Shown: positions 28,301 to 37,621 of the stretch, piece by piece | How positions within the stretch are numbered: the stretch's first letter is position 1 | Layout: every line of letters starts with the position of its first letter | Source of the DNA: Micromonospora pisi | Lineage (GTDB): Bacteria > Actinomycetota > Actinomycetes > Mycobacteriales > Micromonosporaceae | Length of the DNA: 64,000 nucleotides | Assembly (NCBI RefSeq): GCF_003633685.1 | Contig: NZ_RBKT01000001.1 | Location: 992,001-1,056,000, forward strand | Direction: 5' to 3' | Position numbers and translations under genes: made by a program | The notes under the pieces: model-generated | What the model was told of the DNA's origin: nothing | Databases searched by the model: none | The model's input: the letters and a program-made list of their open reading frames with translations, nothing else

Positions 28301-29149
28301 GTCGGTCGGCGCGGCAGCGAGCATGGCTGAGGCATGGAAGGCGCCGATGACGGCGGCGACCCGCCGGCCGGTTGAGCCTGCCTCAGCCAGCACCCGGCGC
28401 ATGTGCCGCTCACGCGCCAGGTCTCGGGCCGGCACGCCATCGCCGCGGGCGCTGTCGGCACGCATCGCCCAGCCGACGCCGAGGGCCGCCCGGCGGACCG
28501 CCTCGGGCGGACTGCCCGGGGCACGCACCTCGACCACCCGGTCCCACAGGTCGTCGCCGTCCCGGCCGGTGCTGCTGGCGCTGAGTGCGGCGGCGTAGCC
28601 GGACCGGCGTGGGCCGGACACCGGTTCACCGGCGTCCGGGACGGGATCGCGACCGGCGGTCGGGTCGGTGTCAGTGGCCGTGTCGGTGTCGGTGTCGGTG
28701 GCCGTGTCGGCGGCTTCCGCAGTCCAGCCAGGGTCGGCCAGCGGCAGGTCGCAGCAGACCACCTCGACGCCGCGCTGCCGGGCCCAGCGGATCGCGGCCA
28801 GTTCCGGCGAGAAGTCGGCGAACGGGTAGAAGCCCATCGGCCCGTCCGCGCCATGGCTGCCGACCAGGGCCAGCGGGGCCCGGGCGGCGGGGTCGGACAG
28901 GTACGGCAGCCAGTGCTGGAAGTCGGCCGGCAATTCGACACAGACCACCTCGGCCCCGGCAGCGTCGAGCAGTGTCGGGACCATCGCCGCGAGGGCCGGG
29001 CTGTGGTGCCGCACCCCGATCAGGTACGGCCGGACCGAACTGGCGAGCGTGTCGACCACGGCTCGCGGGTCGTGGCGTGTCGGATCGACGGTGGGCGGGG
29101 CGGCGGTCGGGGCAGCCGCACCGCTCGACGTGCTGGAAACGGTCGTCAC
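25370..29149 (-). CDS. DUF5682 - VWA fusion protein (YehM + YehP-like)
   Basis: A 1259-residue protein. The GTG at 29149 overlaps the MoxR stop. The N-terminal DUF5682 has the family opening YLIGVRHHSPALA and continues to about residue 850. A repetitive Asp/Thr-rich insert lies near nt 28640-28720. The C-terminal third is a von Willebrand A domain with a full metal site: DVSGSM, GGGTHI and SDFEEG. VWA proteins beside MoxR ATPases commonly act as partners that deliver substrates to the AAA ring. In E. coli the two halves are separate genes (yehM, yehP), so the fusion supports direct cooperation. Cytoplasmic; no signal peptide. Confidence 0.88.
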   Translation of the reverse strand: MTTVSSTSSGAAAPTAAPPTVDPTRHDPRAVVDTLASSVRPYLIGVRHHSPALAAMVPTLLDAAGAEVVCVELPADFQHWLPYLSDPAARAPLALVGSHGADGPMGFYPFADFSPELAAIRWARQRGVEVVCCDLPLADPGWTAEAADTATDTDTDTATDTDPTAGRDPVPDAGEPVSGPRRSGYAAALSASSTGRDGDDLWDRVVEVRAPGSPPEAVRRAALGVGWAMRADSARGDGVPARDLARERHMRRVLAEAGSTGRRVAAVIGAFHASAMLAAAPTDVDGPARAVSTVGGDPPSTAASNQTVAVRSGLVRSVTTQTRPASTDGADGTATTSLVPYAFDLLDSRSGYPAGIRDPRWQQSVFTAAGDPERIRVATARAVTDLCRELRSAGHSAGTGEAAETVRLADDLARLRDLPAPGRGEVIEAVTTVLGQGELLGRGRALATALETVLVGAERGRIAPGTPRSGLGPAVEAELAALRLPNPDSPKPREFRLDPLRTELDGRREIMLQRLQLCGVGYGEPIAVSGTGDGAALTTRWQLAWTPSVAARLDLVGVRGVTAALAAAGTLRERFRREVADGGPTAAQLLTGLRDAARCDLPELVTDRLELAAEVLPDTGTLPELLAALDLLEALRREHLPGTTAAGRARTAELAVVLLDAAVRGLPGLAGSDAPADAAALVDLAVRAGEERIGIRLDEALGHLSRTGSSLIQGAALAARVLLDLTDLETLGTRVAGWVDAATGPDTRRHLRGLLGGLLTAAHPLLQATPAALDPLLERIERLTDTEFLDRLPALRGGFDALTPAARERLLHAVSGRLADRLDLTLPASPELLAHWAAADMAGRAALVARNIPIPGPATGFADAPAGTDTPAGTAAGADAEPGSDPPAARLTPTDRWRLLLGRQSDRLSADTRRYARALDELYGAGQGEGAIDLGPAAGGGQEASFPTAREWADELEALFGTAVREEVIARAAENGRTDVLTELDPASVRPSMELLTSVLSLAGGLPEAHLAKLRPLVRRLVVELTKQLATQMRPALTGLTNPRPSRRPGGRINLARTLRANLAHTQRLDDGRTVVVPQHPVFNSRVRKEADWRLVLVVDVSGSMEASVVWSALTAAVLAGVPTLSTHFLAFSTMVVDLTDRVDDPLSLLLEVRVGGGTHIAAGLAAARSLVTVPSRTIVAVVSDFEEGYPLAGLLGEVRTLASSGVHLLGCAALNDRGVPCYSVPVAEQLVAAGMPVAALSPLELARWVGDRVRGGSR

Positions 29150-30336
29150 CGCAGGTTCTCCCGCAGGTCCCAAAGCCGGCGCCACATCGCCGAGCCGTCC
29201 TCGGCGCGGCGGCGCACCGGGCCGTCCCAGTAGCCGAGCAGCCGGGCGTGGTCGTTCTCGTCGTCCTTGCGGACCACGCCGAGCAGGTGCCCCGGTACCA
29301 GGTCGAGCGCGTCCCCGCCGGGCAGGTACGCGGCGGCCAGGCCGAGCGACACCGCGACCTGCACGGCCTCGGCGGTTGACATCACGGTGCCGGGCCGTTC
29401 CACGTCCCAGTTCTCGCCCGACCGGCCGGAACGCAGGTCCCGGAACACGGTGACCAGAGCGTCCAGCACCGCGTCGTCGACCGTGTACGCCGCGCCAGCG
29501 CGCTGCACGGCGGCGGTGGCCTGCCGGCGAACCAGGTCGGTCTCGGTGTCCACGTCGGAGATCGGGTGGATGGTCTCGAAGTTGAACCGGCGTTTGAGTG
29601 CCGAGGACATCTCCGACACGCCCCGGTCTCGCAGGTTCGCGGTGGCGATCACGCTGAACCCGGGCATCGCGCGGATCAGGCCGGCGTCGGTGCCGACCAG
29701 CTCCGGCACGTTCATCCGCCGGTCGGACAGGATGGACACCAACGCGTCCTGGACCTCGGGCAGGCAGCGGGTGATCTCCTCGATCCGAACCACCTGGCCG
29801 GTGCGCATCGCGGTCAGCACCGGCGAGTCGACCAGCGCCTGCGGGGTCGGGCCCTGGGCGAGCAGCAGGGCGTAGTTCCAGCCGTACCGGAAGGCGTCCT
29901 CGGTGGTGCCGGCGGTGCCCTGCACGGTCAGCGCGCTGGTGCCGCAGACGGCGGCGGCCAGCAGTTCGGACAGCATTGACTTGGCGGTACCTGGCTCGCC
30001 GACCAGCAGCAGCCCGCGCTCACCGGCGAGGGTGACCACACACCGCTCGACCAAACTCCGCTCACCGACGAACTTCGCCGGGATGGTCATGCTGGCCGGC
30101 AGTTCGGTGCCGTCCGGACCGGTACGCCGGTCGGCGGGCAACTTCAATGCCTCGCCGTCGCTGCCCTGAACGAAGGTGACCACGGCGCGCGGGGTCAGCG
30201 CCCAGCCCGGTGGTCGGGCCCCGCCGTCGTACGCGGCCAGGAAGGCCAGCTCATCGGCGTACCGCTGTTCGGCGGAGAGGACCTGGGAGGCGGTCTCCGG
30301 CACCGCGGTGGGGCGGACGTGTTTCGTCACGGTCAC
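29146..30336 (-). CDS. MoxR-family AAA+ ATPase (YehL-like)
   Basis: A 396-residue AAA+ protein. The GTG at 30336 has GAGGAA a few bases upstream; the next GTG at 30330 is an alternative. Walker A is GEPGTAKS, Walker B region VVRIEEITR, sensor 1 ATANLRDRG and arginine-finger region SSALKRRFNFE. MoxR ATPases act as remodelling chaperones that work with VWA partners, and the next gene encodes one, overlapping by four bases. A 117-bp gap separates it from the upstream 1682-residue gene, which could hold an internal promoter, though none is obvious. Confidence 0.92.
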   Translation of the reverse strand: MTVTKHVRPTAVPETASQVLSAEQRYADELAFLAAYDGGARPPGWALTPRAVVTFVQGSDGEALKLPADRRTGPDGTELPASMTIPAKFVGERSLVERCVVTLAGERGLLLVGEPGTAKSMLSELLAAAVCGTSALTVQGTAGTTEDAFRYGWNYALLLAQGPTPQALVDSPVLTAMRTGQVVRIEEITRCLPEVQDALVSILSDRRMNVPELVGTDAGLIRAMPGFSVIATANLRDRGVSEMSSALKRRFNFETIHPISDVDTETDLVRRQATAAVQRAGAAYTVDDAVLDALVTVFRDLRSGRSGENWDVERPGTVMSTAEAVQVAVSLGLAAAYLPGGDALDLVPGHLLGVVRKDDENDHARLLGYWDGPVRRRAEDGSAMWRRLWDLRENLR

Positions 30337-30453
30337 GAGATTCCTCGATCTCTCTGTGGTTCGGATGGGACGTTTGGGAAAGGGGACGGTGGTGGGACGG
30401 TGCCGAGACGGCCGGGTCGGTTGTCGCGGATGCACCGCCTCGCGGGATCGGCG

Positions 30454-33400
30454 TCAGCGGCGGGTGCCGCCGACAGGCAGGTTGTCGAGCCGGGGTTGGT
30501 CGCCGTCGCGGATGCGTTGCCAGGCCCGTCGGTAGAGATCGGCAACCGGTTCGAACGGCACGGTCACGCCGAGCCCGGCGGTACCGTCGGGTGCGAGGTC
30601 GAACAGCGCGACCTTCCAGCCCTCGATCGGCGCCTGCCCGCTGCCGCGCTCCAGCCACCGACCGGGCAGGAACAGCGACCGGCCGGCCCGGGACCGGCTG
30701 GCCGCGATGACCAGGTCGGTGCCGGCCAGCTCCGCGCGAGCCGCGTTCAGCCGAGCCGGCTTCCAACCGGTCCACTTCGCCGTGTTGCGGTCGGTCGGGT
30801 CCGGCATGGCCAGCAGCATCAGGTACAGCGCCGCCGCGTCGATGCCCAGGCGGTGTTCCCCAGCCACCTCGGTGACCAGGTCGGGCACCGACCGGGTCGG
30901 ATCCTGCGGCCACCACGTCCCGACCGCCGCCCGCGCGCCGCCGCCCGGCTCGCCCGGATCGCCGAGCAGCGCCGCGAACCGCGGGTCGCGGACCAGGCGC
31001 AGCGCCACCTCCATCGGGTACGGCTTGGCCGCGTCGCCCCGCAGTGCGGGCAGGTACGGGTCTGTCCCGTCGGCGTCGAGCAGGTCTGGCCGCAGCGCCG
31101 GGGATGGTTGGCTGTCGTGAGTGGCCAGGACGATGGCGCCGTACCGTTCCCAGCCGGGGCCGGTCTCCGACGGGGTGCCCGCCACCTGGCGGAACTCGGG
31201 CAGGGGGATGTACTGGTCAAGGTCGAGCAGCAGGTCGCGGTTACTCAGCCGATCCCGGATCGTGGCCAGCGCGGCCGGCAGCGCAGCGCGGCACGGGTCG
31301 CCGGCTGGCGTGTGGTGGGCTACCCAGGCGGCCAGGGCGACCGTGGAGCGCAGCACCTCACCGGTGAAGCCCACTGCCCGGTCGTCGACCTTTTGGGCCC
31401 GGTCACCTCTGATCCGGAAGGTCAGGTCGGTGCTCAACTCGACCGAACGGGTCGGGTCGAGCAGCGCCGGCAACGCCTGAGCGGGTCCCCAGCCGGAACG
31501 GATCGCGCGGACCGCCTGGGCGAGTAGCTGTTCGGGCACCACCACCCGGCGTCCCAGGGCGGCGTTCCAGACCGCCGCGGCGGCGGCCACGTCCGGACCA
31601 TCGGTCCACAACCGGGCCGGGGCGTCCGGCAGCAGCGCCGAGACCACGGCCCGTCGGAGCTCCGGGCCGGCCTCGTTCAGCATGCCGAAGGCCAGCTTGA
31701 CCTCGCCTACCTGCTTGATCCCGAGAGCCTTGCGCAGCTCGATCGGCACGGTATTCGACGAGTCGACGTAGGGCAGGCCGGCCAGCACCAGCTTCGCGGC
31801 GGTGGGGGTGACGCCGGTCAGTTCGGCGAACGACTCGGCCACTTCCGGCCGCCACGGTAGTGGCCCGCGCGCGGCCCACTCGGTACGGAAACCGGCCAGC
31901 CAGCCGGCCACCCGGCCGTCATCGACCGACGCCGAGGACTGCACCGTGTACGGCTCGGGCACGGCGAACACACCGGCCGGATCGTGGTACAACGCGCCGA
32001 GGGTGTAACCGGTCGACGTGCCGCCAACGTTGAGGACGGCGATGAACGCCCCGTCCGAGACCGGCAGGATGCCCGGCCCGGGGTACCGGCGCGTCCCGTC
32101 GGGCTTGGTCAGGTCGTCGTCGAGCAGGTGCAGCGTGAACCGGCGCCACCGAAGCGGTTCGGCCGCCCCGCTCAGGTCAAGCCGGTCGAACGCGGTGAGC
32201 AGGGCACGCAGCGTCTCCCGGTGTTCGTCCGGGGTGACCGCCGCGACCGCCCGGTAGGCGACGGCCGCGACACCGTCGAGCAGGGGCAACCAGTCCAGGG
32301 CGCTCGGCAGCGACGGTCCGTCGACGTGCAGCCGTACGGCGGGTTCGGTTCCGGCGGTGGCGGTCCGTCGGGTGGCGATCGCCTGAAACTGGGTGAAGGC
32401 GTGAGGCGAGCTGCCCGCCCCGTAAGCCGAGCCACGCAGCCCGTCCAGCGCCGCCCCGAGCTGCTCGTCGGTGGGTCCGCTCGCGGTAACCACCGGCGGC
32501 GCCGTCTTCGGCGCGAACAGCGACGCGGCGAGCCGCTCGGTCACCTGGTCCAGGTCGGTGCGGACCCGGGCGGCGAGCCGCAGCACTCCGGCCACCCCGG
32601 CCAGCACCCCGTCGTGGCTGACCGCCGGCAACGTCGAGCGGACCAGCTCGACCAGCGCGTCCTTCTCGTCCCCGTCGGCGGTGGCGCTGGTAGTGGCTGG
32701 TCCGGAGCCGGCGGTCGGTGCACCGACCACAACGGCCGCGACGGCGGCCGGAAGGCCGGTGGCGGCGTGCGAAGCTCCGGTCGCTCCGGAGCGGGACGCC
32801 AACCGGGCTGCGACCCGGGCGGCCTCCTCGGCCAGGGCGGCGCGGCGTTCGTCGAGGGCGACCTTGAACAGCGCGGCGGCGGTGTCCCGGTCCGTCCGGC
32901 GTAGGGCGGCGGATCCGGCCGGATCCCGAGGCGACATGTTGCCGAGGAACGCCTGTCCCGGCTGCGGGACCGCACTGGAGGTGTAGGCCCGGCTGGACGG
33001 CGGGCCGGCGGCGGCCGACACCACCCCGTCCGGATCGACCAGGACAAAACCCTTGAGGACGGCTCGAGGTCGGTCGTCGCCGGGCAGCACCAGTGCCGCG
33101 ATCGGCTCCTGTCCCGGGGCCACGGTGACGGTACGACCGGCCAGGTCCTCGCCGCGTACCGAGCCGTCCGGCAGGGTGACCACCCGCCAGCCGATTAGAC
33201 CCTCCACCGGAACGGCAGCCGGGGTGGCCCGGTCCGACAGGGCTGGCCGCAGCCAGCTGTCCGACTCCCGTAGGTCACTTCCGTGGACCGGGAGGTCGGC
33301 CAGGAACCGGGGCAGGCTGCGCCGGCCGTGGGTGTTGCTGGCCGGGTCGTACTCGCGCCAGCCGTTCCCGCCGTCGTCCGCGCTGTGTCTGAAAACCCAG

Positions 33401-35502
33401 TGGGAGGTGCCGTCGGTGATCACCGGCCGCTGCGACGGGACCACGATGTCACCGGCGTGCAGCACACCGTCGCCGGTGGTCCGACCGCCACCGGGCAACG
33501 GCAGGGTGATCCAGTTCGCCTGCCGCTGGCCGTCGTGGATGGGCTGTGGCTCGTCAGGCGAGGAGTGCCAGTAGCCGCGCGGGTTGTAGCCGTGCGACTT
33601 GGAGCGCCAGTAGACCAACAGTTGGCCGTCGACGTAGTGGTAGCTGGGCTGACCCCACATGTCGCCGGCCGGGATGCGCAGGTCGTGGCGGAGCACGATG
33701 CCCTCCGCGCCGAGCACGCGTACGGTGGTCGGCCCGCCCACGATCACGTACGGCCAGGCTTCCTGCCAGGCCCACTCGACCCGGTGGTCGCCGCCGGTCA
33801 CCTCCTGCCAGGCAAGCTCCCACTCTGGCCAGCCCAACTCTTCGATGATCCCGCCGCGCAGGCTGCGGGCGACGTGCTCGGCGAGGTCGACGCCGAGGGC
33901 CTGCCCGAGGTCGCCGCCCTTACCATGATCGCTGGGCAGGAAGAGGTCGTCGGAGACCAGGCGCACCGCCTCGACCGGGAGTTTGCCCAGCCAGTCCACC
34001 GCCTCGCGCAGGTACGGCAGCCCGGTGGTGAACCGGTGGCGGATCCGGTCCCGCAGCCAGTCGGTCAGCAATGGCCGGATGCCCGGCGTGTCGGCCATCC
34101 GGCGCAGTGGGTGTGGCTTGCCGTCGAGCTGGTCGAGGCCCCGGCGCAAAGCCCCGATGAACCGGTCGTCGCCGGTTAGGGCCAGCAGATCGCGTTCTCC
34201 CTCGGTATTGACCCAATGCTCCAGGTTGAGGGAGTCGCGCTTTGGCGCGGCCACCGGCACGTCGAGGACGATTAGCAGGTCGCACAGGTCGAGGTCGCAG
34301 TCGGCGGCGAAGGTCTCGCCGCTGTCGGCCAGTTCGGTGCGCAGTCGGTCGGCCATCTTCTCGACGAGCGGGTACAGCTGCGGCAATCGGCGGCGGTCGT
34401 GGCCGGAGGTGGCTCGGCTCACGATGCGGCGTAGCCAGCCGACAGAGCCGTCCTGTGGCCGGGCCGTCTCCGGCACGTCCGGGTCGGACAGTCCGGCGAG
34501 CGCGCCGGTGTCGGACAACAGGGCCAGCCAGGTGACCAGGTTGTCTCGGTCGGCGGGCATCAGGTCGAGCAGGCTTCCCCGGACCGCGGGGTCGCGGCCG
34601 GCCAGCGTCTTCACCGCCGGCAGGTGTGTCTTCCACCAGCCGGCCGGCGCCTCGGCGGCCACCGGCAACCGGAGCAGCTCGGTCAGGTAGGCCGCCTCAC
34701 GATCGGTGATCGCGCCGGCCTTACCGGCCTGGGCGGCCCGGGCCAGCCGCTTCACCGCGTTGGCCGACTGCGCGGACGGAACCACACCGGCCGCCGCGGC
34801 TCGCAGCGCCAGCCGGCAGAACCGGTCCAGCGCCTCGTCGGCCGGCAACTGGGCGGAGAGCTCCTTCGCGTAGCCGGCCAACCCCGTCGCAGACACCACT
34901 TTGGCCGCCGCGAACTCCAGGTAGATCTCGTCCAGCCGGTTCAGGTCGACCGGCAGGCCGTGCTGCGCCTCCGCCTTGCGTGCCTTGTTCAACAACTGCG
35001 TCGCATAGGTGTCCTGCCCCGCCGCGAGGAACACCCGCGCCGCCTGCTCGAAGAAGGTCGGCAGGAAGTGCGGCAGCGAACGGGCGAACCGGTCGGCGAT
35101 GGTCTGGTGTCCATCCAGGGCGGCCTTCGGCCGTGACCGTGCCTGTTTGGCGAGCTTGCGCAACTCCGGCACCGCCGCCAACGCGTGCCGGCCGTCTTCC
35201 GGGTGGTGTACCAGCACCCATTCCGGGAACGCCAGCGGGCGGCGCGGGCCCAGCCCGACGACGGCCGGATCGGCAGCCGTTGCCAGGCCCAGGAAGCTGA
35301 CGGCTATGTCCTCGCCCTCTCCGAGTACGGCGTCGACCACGCGGACCACCAGCCGGTCGCCGAGGGCCGGGTGCCGGTAGGCGCGGGCGGTGAGCGGCAC
35401 CGCCCCGTCGCCGGCCCCGGCGGTGTTGGTCGGCAGTACCGCGCCGGCGGCCAGCAGGCTTCCGGCCGAATGCTCGCTCGACGGGGTCGTCATCCCGGTC
35501 AC
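30454..35502 (-). CDS. Large (1682-residue) protein of the DUF4132/MoxR/SWIM operon, function unknown
   Basis: The GTG at 35502 overlaps the DUF4132-gene stop and has GGGGGAG upstream; ATG at 35493 is an alternative. The first 450 residues are helix-rich and repeat-like (TPR/HEAT-type periodicity, for example AGQDTYATQLLNKARKAEA). The middle (about nt 32950-34000) is strand-rich with many Trp/Tyr/Gly, recalling a propeller or carbohydrate-like fold (SYHYVDGQLLVYWRSKSHG). The C-terminal part is again helical. I see no signal peptide, membrane segment or catalytic signature. It may stand in for the N-terminal part of E. coli YehI, in which DUF4132 forms the end of a long protein, but this is an inference from operon position. 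Confidence 0.8.
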   Translation of the reverse strand: MTGMTTPSSEHSAGSLLAAGAVLPTNTAGAGDGAVPLTARAYRHPALGDRLVVRVVDAVLGEGEDIAVSFLGLATAADPAVVGLGPRRPLAFPEWVLVHHPEDGRHALAAVPELRKLAKQARSRPKAALDGHQTIADRFARSLPHFLPTFFEQAARVFLAAGQDTYATQLLNKARKAEAQHGLPVDLNRLDEIYLEFAAAKVVSATGLAGYAKELSAQLPADEALDRFCRLALRAAAAGVVPSAQSANAVKRLARAAQAGKAGAITDREAAYLTELLRLPVAAEAPAGWWKTHLPAVKTLAGRDPAVRGSLLDLMPADRDNLVTWLALLSDTGALAGLSDPDVPETARPQDGSVGWLRRIVSRATSGHDRRRLPQLYPLVEKMADRLRTELADSGETFAADCDLDLCDLLIVLDVPVAAPKRDSLNLEHWVNTEGERDLLALTGDDRFIGALRRGLDQLDGKPHPLRRMADTPGIRPLLTDWLRDRIRHRFTTGLPYLREAVDWLGKLPVEAVRLVSDDLFLPSDHGKGGDLGQALGVDLAEHVARSLRGGIIEELGWPEWELAWQEVTGGDHRVEWAWQEAWPYVIVGGPTTVRVLGAEGIVLRHDLRIPAGDMWGQPSYHYVDGQLLVYWRSKSHGYNPRGYWHSSPDEPQPIHDGQRQANWITLPLPGGGRTTGDGVLHAGDIVVPSQRPVITDGTSHWVFRHSADDGGNGWREYDPASNTHGRRSLPRFLADLPVHGSDLRESDSWLRPALSDRATPAAVPVEGLIGWRVVTLPDGSVRGEDLAGRTVTVAPGQEPIAALVLPGDDRPRAVLKGFVLVDPDGVVSAAAGPPSSRAYTSSAVPQPGQAFLGNMSPRDPAGSAALRRTDRDTAAALFKVALDERRAALAEEAARVAARLASRSGATGASHAATGLPAAVAAVVVGAPTAGSGPATTSATADGDEKDALVELVRSTLPAVSHDGVLAGVAGVLRLAARVRTDLDQVTERLAASLFAPKTAPPVVTASGPTDEQLGAALDGLRGSAYGAGSSPHAFTQFQAIATRRTATAGTEPAVRLHVDGPSLPSALDWLPLLDGVAAVAYRAVAAVTPDEHRETLRALLTAFDRLDLSGAAEPLRWRRFTLHLLDDDLTKPDGTRRYPGPGILPVSDGAFIAVLNVGGTSTGYTLGALYHDPAGVFAVPEPYTVQSSASVDDGRVAGWLAGFRTEWAARGPLPWRPEVAESFAELTGVTPTAAKLVLAGLPYVDSSNTVPIELRKALGIKQVGEVKLAFGMLNEAGPELRRAVVSALLPDAPARLWTDGPDVAAAAAVWNAALGRRVVVPEQLLAQAVRAIRSGWGPAQALPALLDPTRSVELSTDLTFRIRGDRAQKVDDRAVGFTGEVLRSTVALAAWVAHHTPAGDPCRAALPAALATIRDRLSNRDLLLDLDQYIPLPEFRQVAGTPSETGPGWERYGAIVLATHDSQPSPALRPDLLDADGTDPYLPALRGDAAKPYPMEVALRLVRDPRFAALLGDPGEPGGGARAAVGTWWPQDPTRSVPDLVTEVAGEHRLGIDAAALYLMLLAMPDPTDRNTAKWTGWKPARLNAARAELAGTDLVIAASRSRAGRSLFLPGRWLERGSGQAPIEGWKVALFDLAPDGTAGLGVTVPFEPVADLYRRAWQRIRDGDQPRLDNLPVGGTRR

Positions 35503-36356
35503 GCCTTCTCCCCCGTTTTGGTCACGGCGCCAGACAGGGCTGTCGCCATCCGCATTCCTTCCGACCATGCGACCGGGCCGATCTCGGTCAACCGCAGCGT
35601 CGGTCCGTCAACGACCGACCAGGAGAGGGCGCCCAGCGTCGCCTCGGAATCCCAGTAGTCCTCGTTGAACCACATGGCGGCCTCGACCGTGCGGCCGGCC
35701 TCCCAGACCCGGCACCTGATCTGCGAGCCGGAGACCCGGAAGCCGAGTGTGGCGGCCCGGGCGGCCAGCCGGTTGGGGACCGCGGTCCCGCGAAAATCGG
35801 TGATCGTGGTGTCGCGGTCCTTCAGGTCAGTGGGTTTGCTCCAAATGCCTCGGTGCAGTTGCTCGATGCGCTGGGTGATGTCCAGTTCGTCAGCAAACTC
35901 GCGCAGGTCGGTCAGGTCGGGCAGGCGCACCGGGTGGGGCAGTGTGGCGCTGGCTGGCGAGAGCCGGACGGTTTCGCCGTCGAGGTTGACCACGCGCAGG
36001 TCACCGGTGTCGGTGACGTCCCGCAGGAAGCCCGGCTCGGCCGGGTCGTCGCCGAGCACCACGAGGTCGCGCAGCGCGTCCTGCCAGCCCGGATCCGGCC
36101 AGACCCGGGCCAGCAGCCCGGTCGGCACCGGCAGCGAGGACACCACCCAGGCGTCGATCCGGGCCAGGCATTCGGCGGCGTGCCGGTCCAGCCACTGGGC
36201 CAGCTGGCGTAGCCGATCTACCTCCGGGTCGTCGCGCAACGCCTTCGGCAGGGTTTTGAGTGGGCGGCCGGTGGCGCGCAGGCCGGTGGATCGAGCCGCC
36301 ACCCTTCCGTCCACAAGGGAGATCTCGTACGAGTCTCCCACCGGTAGCCAGCCCAT
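35499..36356 (-). CDS. DUF4132-domain protein
   Basis: A 285-residue protein. Start at 36356, behind GGAGG. The segment with ATLPHPVRLPDL, then ADELDITQRIEQLHRGIW, then the end RFRV-type strand (LGFRVSGSQIRC) matches the DUF4132 pattern known from E. coli YehI/MolR. It is the first gene of the operon, and its stop overlaps the next start (GTGA). An AT-rich region just upstream (about 36360-36420) probably carries the operon promoter. The biochemical role of DUF4132 is unknown; a WGR domain often found with it is not visible here. Confidence 0.82.
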   Translation of the reverse strand: MGWLPVGDSYEISLVDGRVAARSTGLRATGRPLKTLPKALRDDPEVDRLRQLAQWLDRHAAECLARIDAWVVSSLPVPTGLLARVWPDPGWQDALRDLVVLGDDPAEPGFLRDVTDTGDLRVVNLDGETVRLSPASATLPHPVRLPDLTDLREFADELDITQRIEQLHRGIWSKPTDLKDRDTTITDFRGTAVPNRLAARAATLGFRVSGSQIRCRVWEAGRTVEAAMWFNEDYWDSEATLGALSWSVVDGPTLRLTEIGPVAWSEGMRMATALSGAVTKTGEKA

Positions 36357-37117
36357 CAGGAATACCCTCCGTAGTGGAGAATTAGCCAGATTTAATAGGA
36401 AATCGCCCACGATCGACGACGTAGGGGACGCTAACAGTAGTGACCGACATGACAGGGATACACCGGCAGGCAGCAGTGGGCACACCGGGTCGAGCCCGGC
36501 GGAACAGGGAGGCCCGAATCCGCGAGAGTCGGCAGGTCCGGGCGGTTCGGGAATGTCACGGATGACCGAGCGGCAACCGAGCGTCAACCCAACGGAAGAC
36601 CACAAAAGTGGCCCAGGTCACATCAGGAAGACACTGGATCCCCTACCCCAGCCCCCGTCGGCGTTGCGGCCCGCCTGGATCCACGCCAACCTGCAACACG
36701 CCCTGCCCGAGTACGACACCACCACAACCAGCACCAACCTCATCGCGGTCGCGCGAACGCCCCAACACCCCGCCGCCCCGCCCGCGGAACTGCGGCGACG
36801 CGGTTCTCGCCGAGGTGGACGCACGCTTTCTCGCTGACTTCCTGAGTGCGGGCGCTCGCCAGGACGGTGATGCCACGTCTGCCGAGTTGACGGGCGATTT
36901 CCAGGACCGGCGCCGTGCTTGAGCACGGCGCATCGGGATTCACACTCTTCTCAGCCAGTGGCGGCGCGAGGACTTCGTCTCCCTGGCGGCTGGGCCAGGG
37001 AAATCGTCCCGGCCGTACGCGAAGCGATCAAAAAGGAAAACGGCTAGGCGCATGACGCGCGCTCATCGACATTATGCAGGTAATCCTTGTCAAGCTGATC
37101 ATGACGTGGTGGTCGAT
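36357..37117. other. Promoter region and decayed DNA upstream of the DUF4132 operon
   Basis: Bases 36360-36420 are AT-rich and on the minus strand contain TATTAAAT and GGCTAATT, possible -10-like sequences for the operon. Bases 36440-37117 hold no convincing gene. One short minus-strand stretch (about 36835-36907) reads LEIARQLGRRGITVLASAR, which resembles the N-terminal cofactor-binding helix of a short-chain dehydrogenase and may be a gene scrap. Confidence 0.5.
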
Positions 37118-37450
37118 GCGGGTGAGGAGTCGGTCGAACAGGTCCACGCGGTGTGCTTGATCGTGTTCGGCGGCGTGCTCGCGTTGGCGTTGCAGGACAG
37201 GCCGGAACGCGATGCTGGTCTGGAAGAACGTGCAGGCTTCGCAGATCGCTTCGAAGGCGCAGTCCAGCTCGGGTGGGCGGGTGCAGTAGCCGTTGCCGAG
37301 GAGGCGGTGGCTCGCGTCGCAGGCGGGCCATTCGGGGTCCGATGGTGTCGGCGGGTAGTGGTTTGCCTTGCTGATAAAGGGCTTCGACCTTCTGGGTGAC
37401 GGCGAAGTATTCGTCGGCGACGGTCTGGGTGGCGATTTTGGCGTACCAAA
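37118..37450 (-). pseudogene. C-terminal remnant of a tyrosine recombinase/integrase, frameshifted
   Basis: The minus strand reads YAKIATQTVADEYFAV and KVEALY, then MARLRRE in one frame. It continues in another frame with HRLLGNGYCTRPPELDC, FEAICEACTFF and VLQRQREHA. Deleting one base near 37310 joins them into the tail common to a family of actinobacterial transposon integrases (the part after the catalytic Tyr, with several Cys). Nothing upstream of 37450 continues the catalytic core. The gene is dead by truncation and frameshift. Confidence 0.75.
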
Positions 37451-37621
37451 AAGTGATAAAGCACTACTAGCCGGGAGACCAGCTACCCGCGCAAGCGCCG
37501 CCGGGCGGCACCCGGCGGCACCTCGCCGAGCGGGCCGCTGCGCGGCTTCGTCGTCGCCGGCCCGGGGCAGCACAGCCATGTCGTCCCCGCCCTGCGCCCC
37601 TGACCAACCCAATCGACGTAC

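Noticed and set aside
23427-36356. VMAP-type ternary conflict system
   Set aside because: MoxR and VWA genes are present, but no vWA-MoxR-associated protease/adaptor with an effector domain is visible. DUF4132, DUF5682 and SWIM point to the yeh-type operon instead.
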